Shown here: positions 5,996 through 6,669 of the stretch, piece after piece
Numbering within the stretch: the first letter of the stretch is position 1
How the letters are laid out: each line of letters starts with the position of its first letter
Assembly: GCA_947367725.1 (NCBI GenBank)
Contig: CANBFZ010000103.1
Span: 1 to 6,669, forward strand
Length of the DNA stretch: 6,669 nucleotides
Reading direction: 5' to 3'
Origin: an uncultured Eubacterium sp.
GTDB taxonomy: Bacteria > Bacillota > Clostridia > Peptostreptococcales > Anaerovoracaceae
Made by a program: the position numbers and the translations under genes
The notes under the pieces: model-generated
The model's database searches: none
What the model saw: only the letters and a program-made list of their open reading frames with translations
What the model was told of the DNA's origin: nothing

Positions 5996-6595
5996 ATGAA
6001 AAAACAATTGATTATAACGATTGGCAGAGAAAGCGGCAGCGGCGGACACGAAATTGCAAAGAAACTGTCAGAAGCGTTTTGCTTGCCCTTTTATGATAAA
6101 GAAAAAATACAGCAGCTGGTGGTAAAAGAAACTGGCTACGACCTTAGCCTTGTGCAGAAAATGGATGAAAAACCTGTAAGCAGATTGTTTTCCAGAAGGC
6201 TGGATGAATTTTCTACTTCCGTACCAGAGCATGTTGCCAGAAAAACCTTTGAAATTATACAGGCTATGGCGGAAGAAGGAAAGTCTTTTGTGCTTGTGGG
6301 ACGCTGCGGAGAATATATTTTGAAAGAAAATGCCAATATGGTAAGCTTTTTTGTCAATGGAAAGACAGAGACGAAAGTGGAACGTCTCATGGAGACGGAG
6401 GGATGTGACGCCCATGAGGCGGCGGCTCGTCTGAAACAACGAGATGCGGTCAGAAAGTCGTATCACAACTTTTACTGTGATACAAAATGGGGCGATTCCC
6501 GAGGCTATGATTTGGTTGTCAATTCTTCTGTGCTGGGCATTCCAAAGAGTGCAGAAGTGCTGATTGCTTATGTGGAACAATTTATGGAACGATAA
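5996..6595 (+). CDS. Cytidylate kinase-like P-loop protein
   Basis: The 199-residue cytoplasmic protein opens with a beta strand and a P-loop variant, ITIGRESGSGGHEIAKKL (7-24), characteristic of the cytidylate kinase-like family (Pfam Cytidylate_kin2) rather than canonical Cmk. Other family features are LPFYDKEKI (30-38), FVLVGRCGEYIL (98-109), and a C-terminal segment with RDAVRKSYHNFYC (149-161), WGD (165-167) and YDLVVNSS (171-178). Length is typical and the frame is intact. Canonical CMP kinase phosphorylates (d)CMP, but most members of this branch have no proven substrate, so nucleotide kinase activity is a family-based inference. It follows the transporter after 27 bp with its own good ribosome binding site and is followed directly by a terminator, so it is the last gene of that unit. 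A link to pyrimidine supply from carAB is possible but unproven. Confidence 0.88.
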   Translation: MKKQLIITIGRESGSGGHEIAKKLSEAFCLPFYDKEKIQQLVVKETGYDLSLVQKMDEKPVSRLFSRRLDEFSTSVPEHVARKTFEIIQAMAEEGKSFVLVGRCGEYILKENANMVSFFVNGKTETKVERLMETEGCDAHEAAARLKQRDAVRKSYHNFYCDTKWGDSRGYDLVVNSSVLGIPKSAEVLIAYVEQFMER

Positions 6596-6597
6596 AA

Positions 6598-6630
6598 GAA
6601 AATGCTGCTATGTTGCATGGCAGCATTTTC
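6598..6630 (+). terminator. Rho-independent terminator after the kinase-like gene
   Basis: GAAAATGCTGC (6598-6608) and GCAGCATTTTC (6620-6630) form a perfect 11-bp stem around an 11-nt loop, starting three bases after the stop codon. The stem ends in TTTTC and is followed by T-rich sequence (TATTGTGTTT). The arm composition also gives a T-rich tract on the opposite strand, so it may terminate in both directions. The remaining bases (6631-6669) show nothing I can support. Confidence 0.8.
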
Positions 6631-6669
6631 TATTGTGTTTAGTTATTTAGTAAGCAGTATGACAGACAA

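Noticed and set aside
5881..6096. Plus-strand 71-codon frame bridging the transporter end and kinase start
   Set aside because: It overlaps two well-supported genes in another frame and encodes no recognisable protein.

Overview
The window looks like chromosomal DNA from a low-to-mid GC Gram-positive anaerobe, probably a member of the Clostridia. The basis is strong AGGAGG-type ribosome binding sites, sigma-A style promoters with extended -10 elements, frequent AGA arginine codons and short intergenic gaps. Genus cannot be assigned from the sequence alone. All four large genes are intact and on the + strand; I see no mobile element, tRNA, rRNA or CRISPR array.

Layout. Positions 1-135 hold a well-formed promoter overlapped by a near-palindromic AT-rich site that resembles an arginine repressor (ArgR) operator, then a leader of about 59 nt. 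carA (136-1236) and carB (1236-4412) overlap by one base and encode the glutaminase and synthetase subunits of carbamoyl phosphate synthetase. Together they make carbamoyl phosphate for arginine and pyrimidine synthesis. The catalytic residues are in place in both, but the C-terminal allosteric domain of CarB has lost several residues that bind nucleotide and ornithine effectors in the E. coli enzyme.

Positions 4413-4591 are unusually structured for 179 bp. They contain a long hairpin, a possible 27-residue small ORF whose ribosome binding site lies in that hairpin, a second promoter, and an arginine-rich 14-codon ORF. The stop codon of that ORF overlaps the start codon of the next gene. The same 38 nt fold into a bulged GC-rich hairpin that would place an otherwise distant ribosome binding site next to the downstream start.

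The second unit is a polytopic membrane transporter of the ArsB/NhaD/CitMHS (ion transporter) superfamily (4592-5968), followed after 27 bp by a cytidylate kinase-like P-loop protein (5996-6595). A strong stem-loop terminator follows at 6598-6630. The substrates of the transporter and the kinase-like protein are not identifiable here.

Taken together: carAB is a housekeeping operon with signs of arginine-type rather than uridylate-type control. The transporter/kinase pair is a separate unit whose translation start appears to be controlled by RNA structure or translational coupling. The intergenic leader is the most unusual part of the window.
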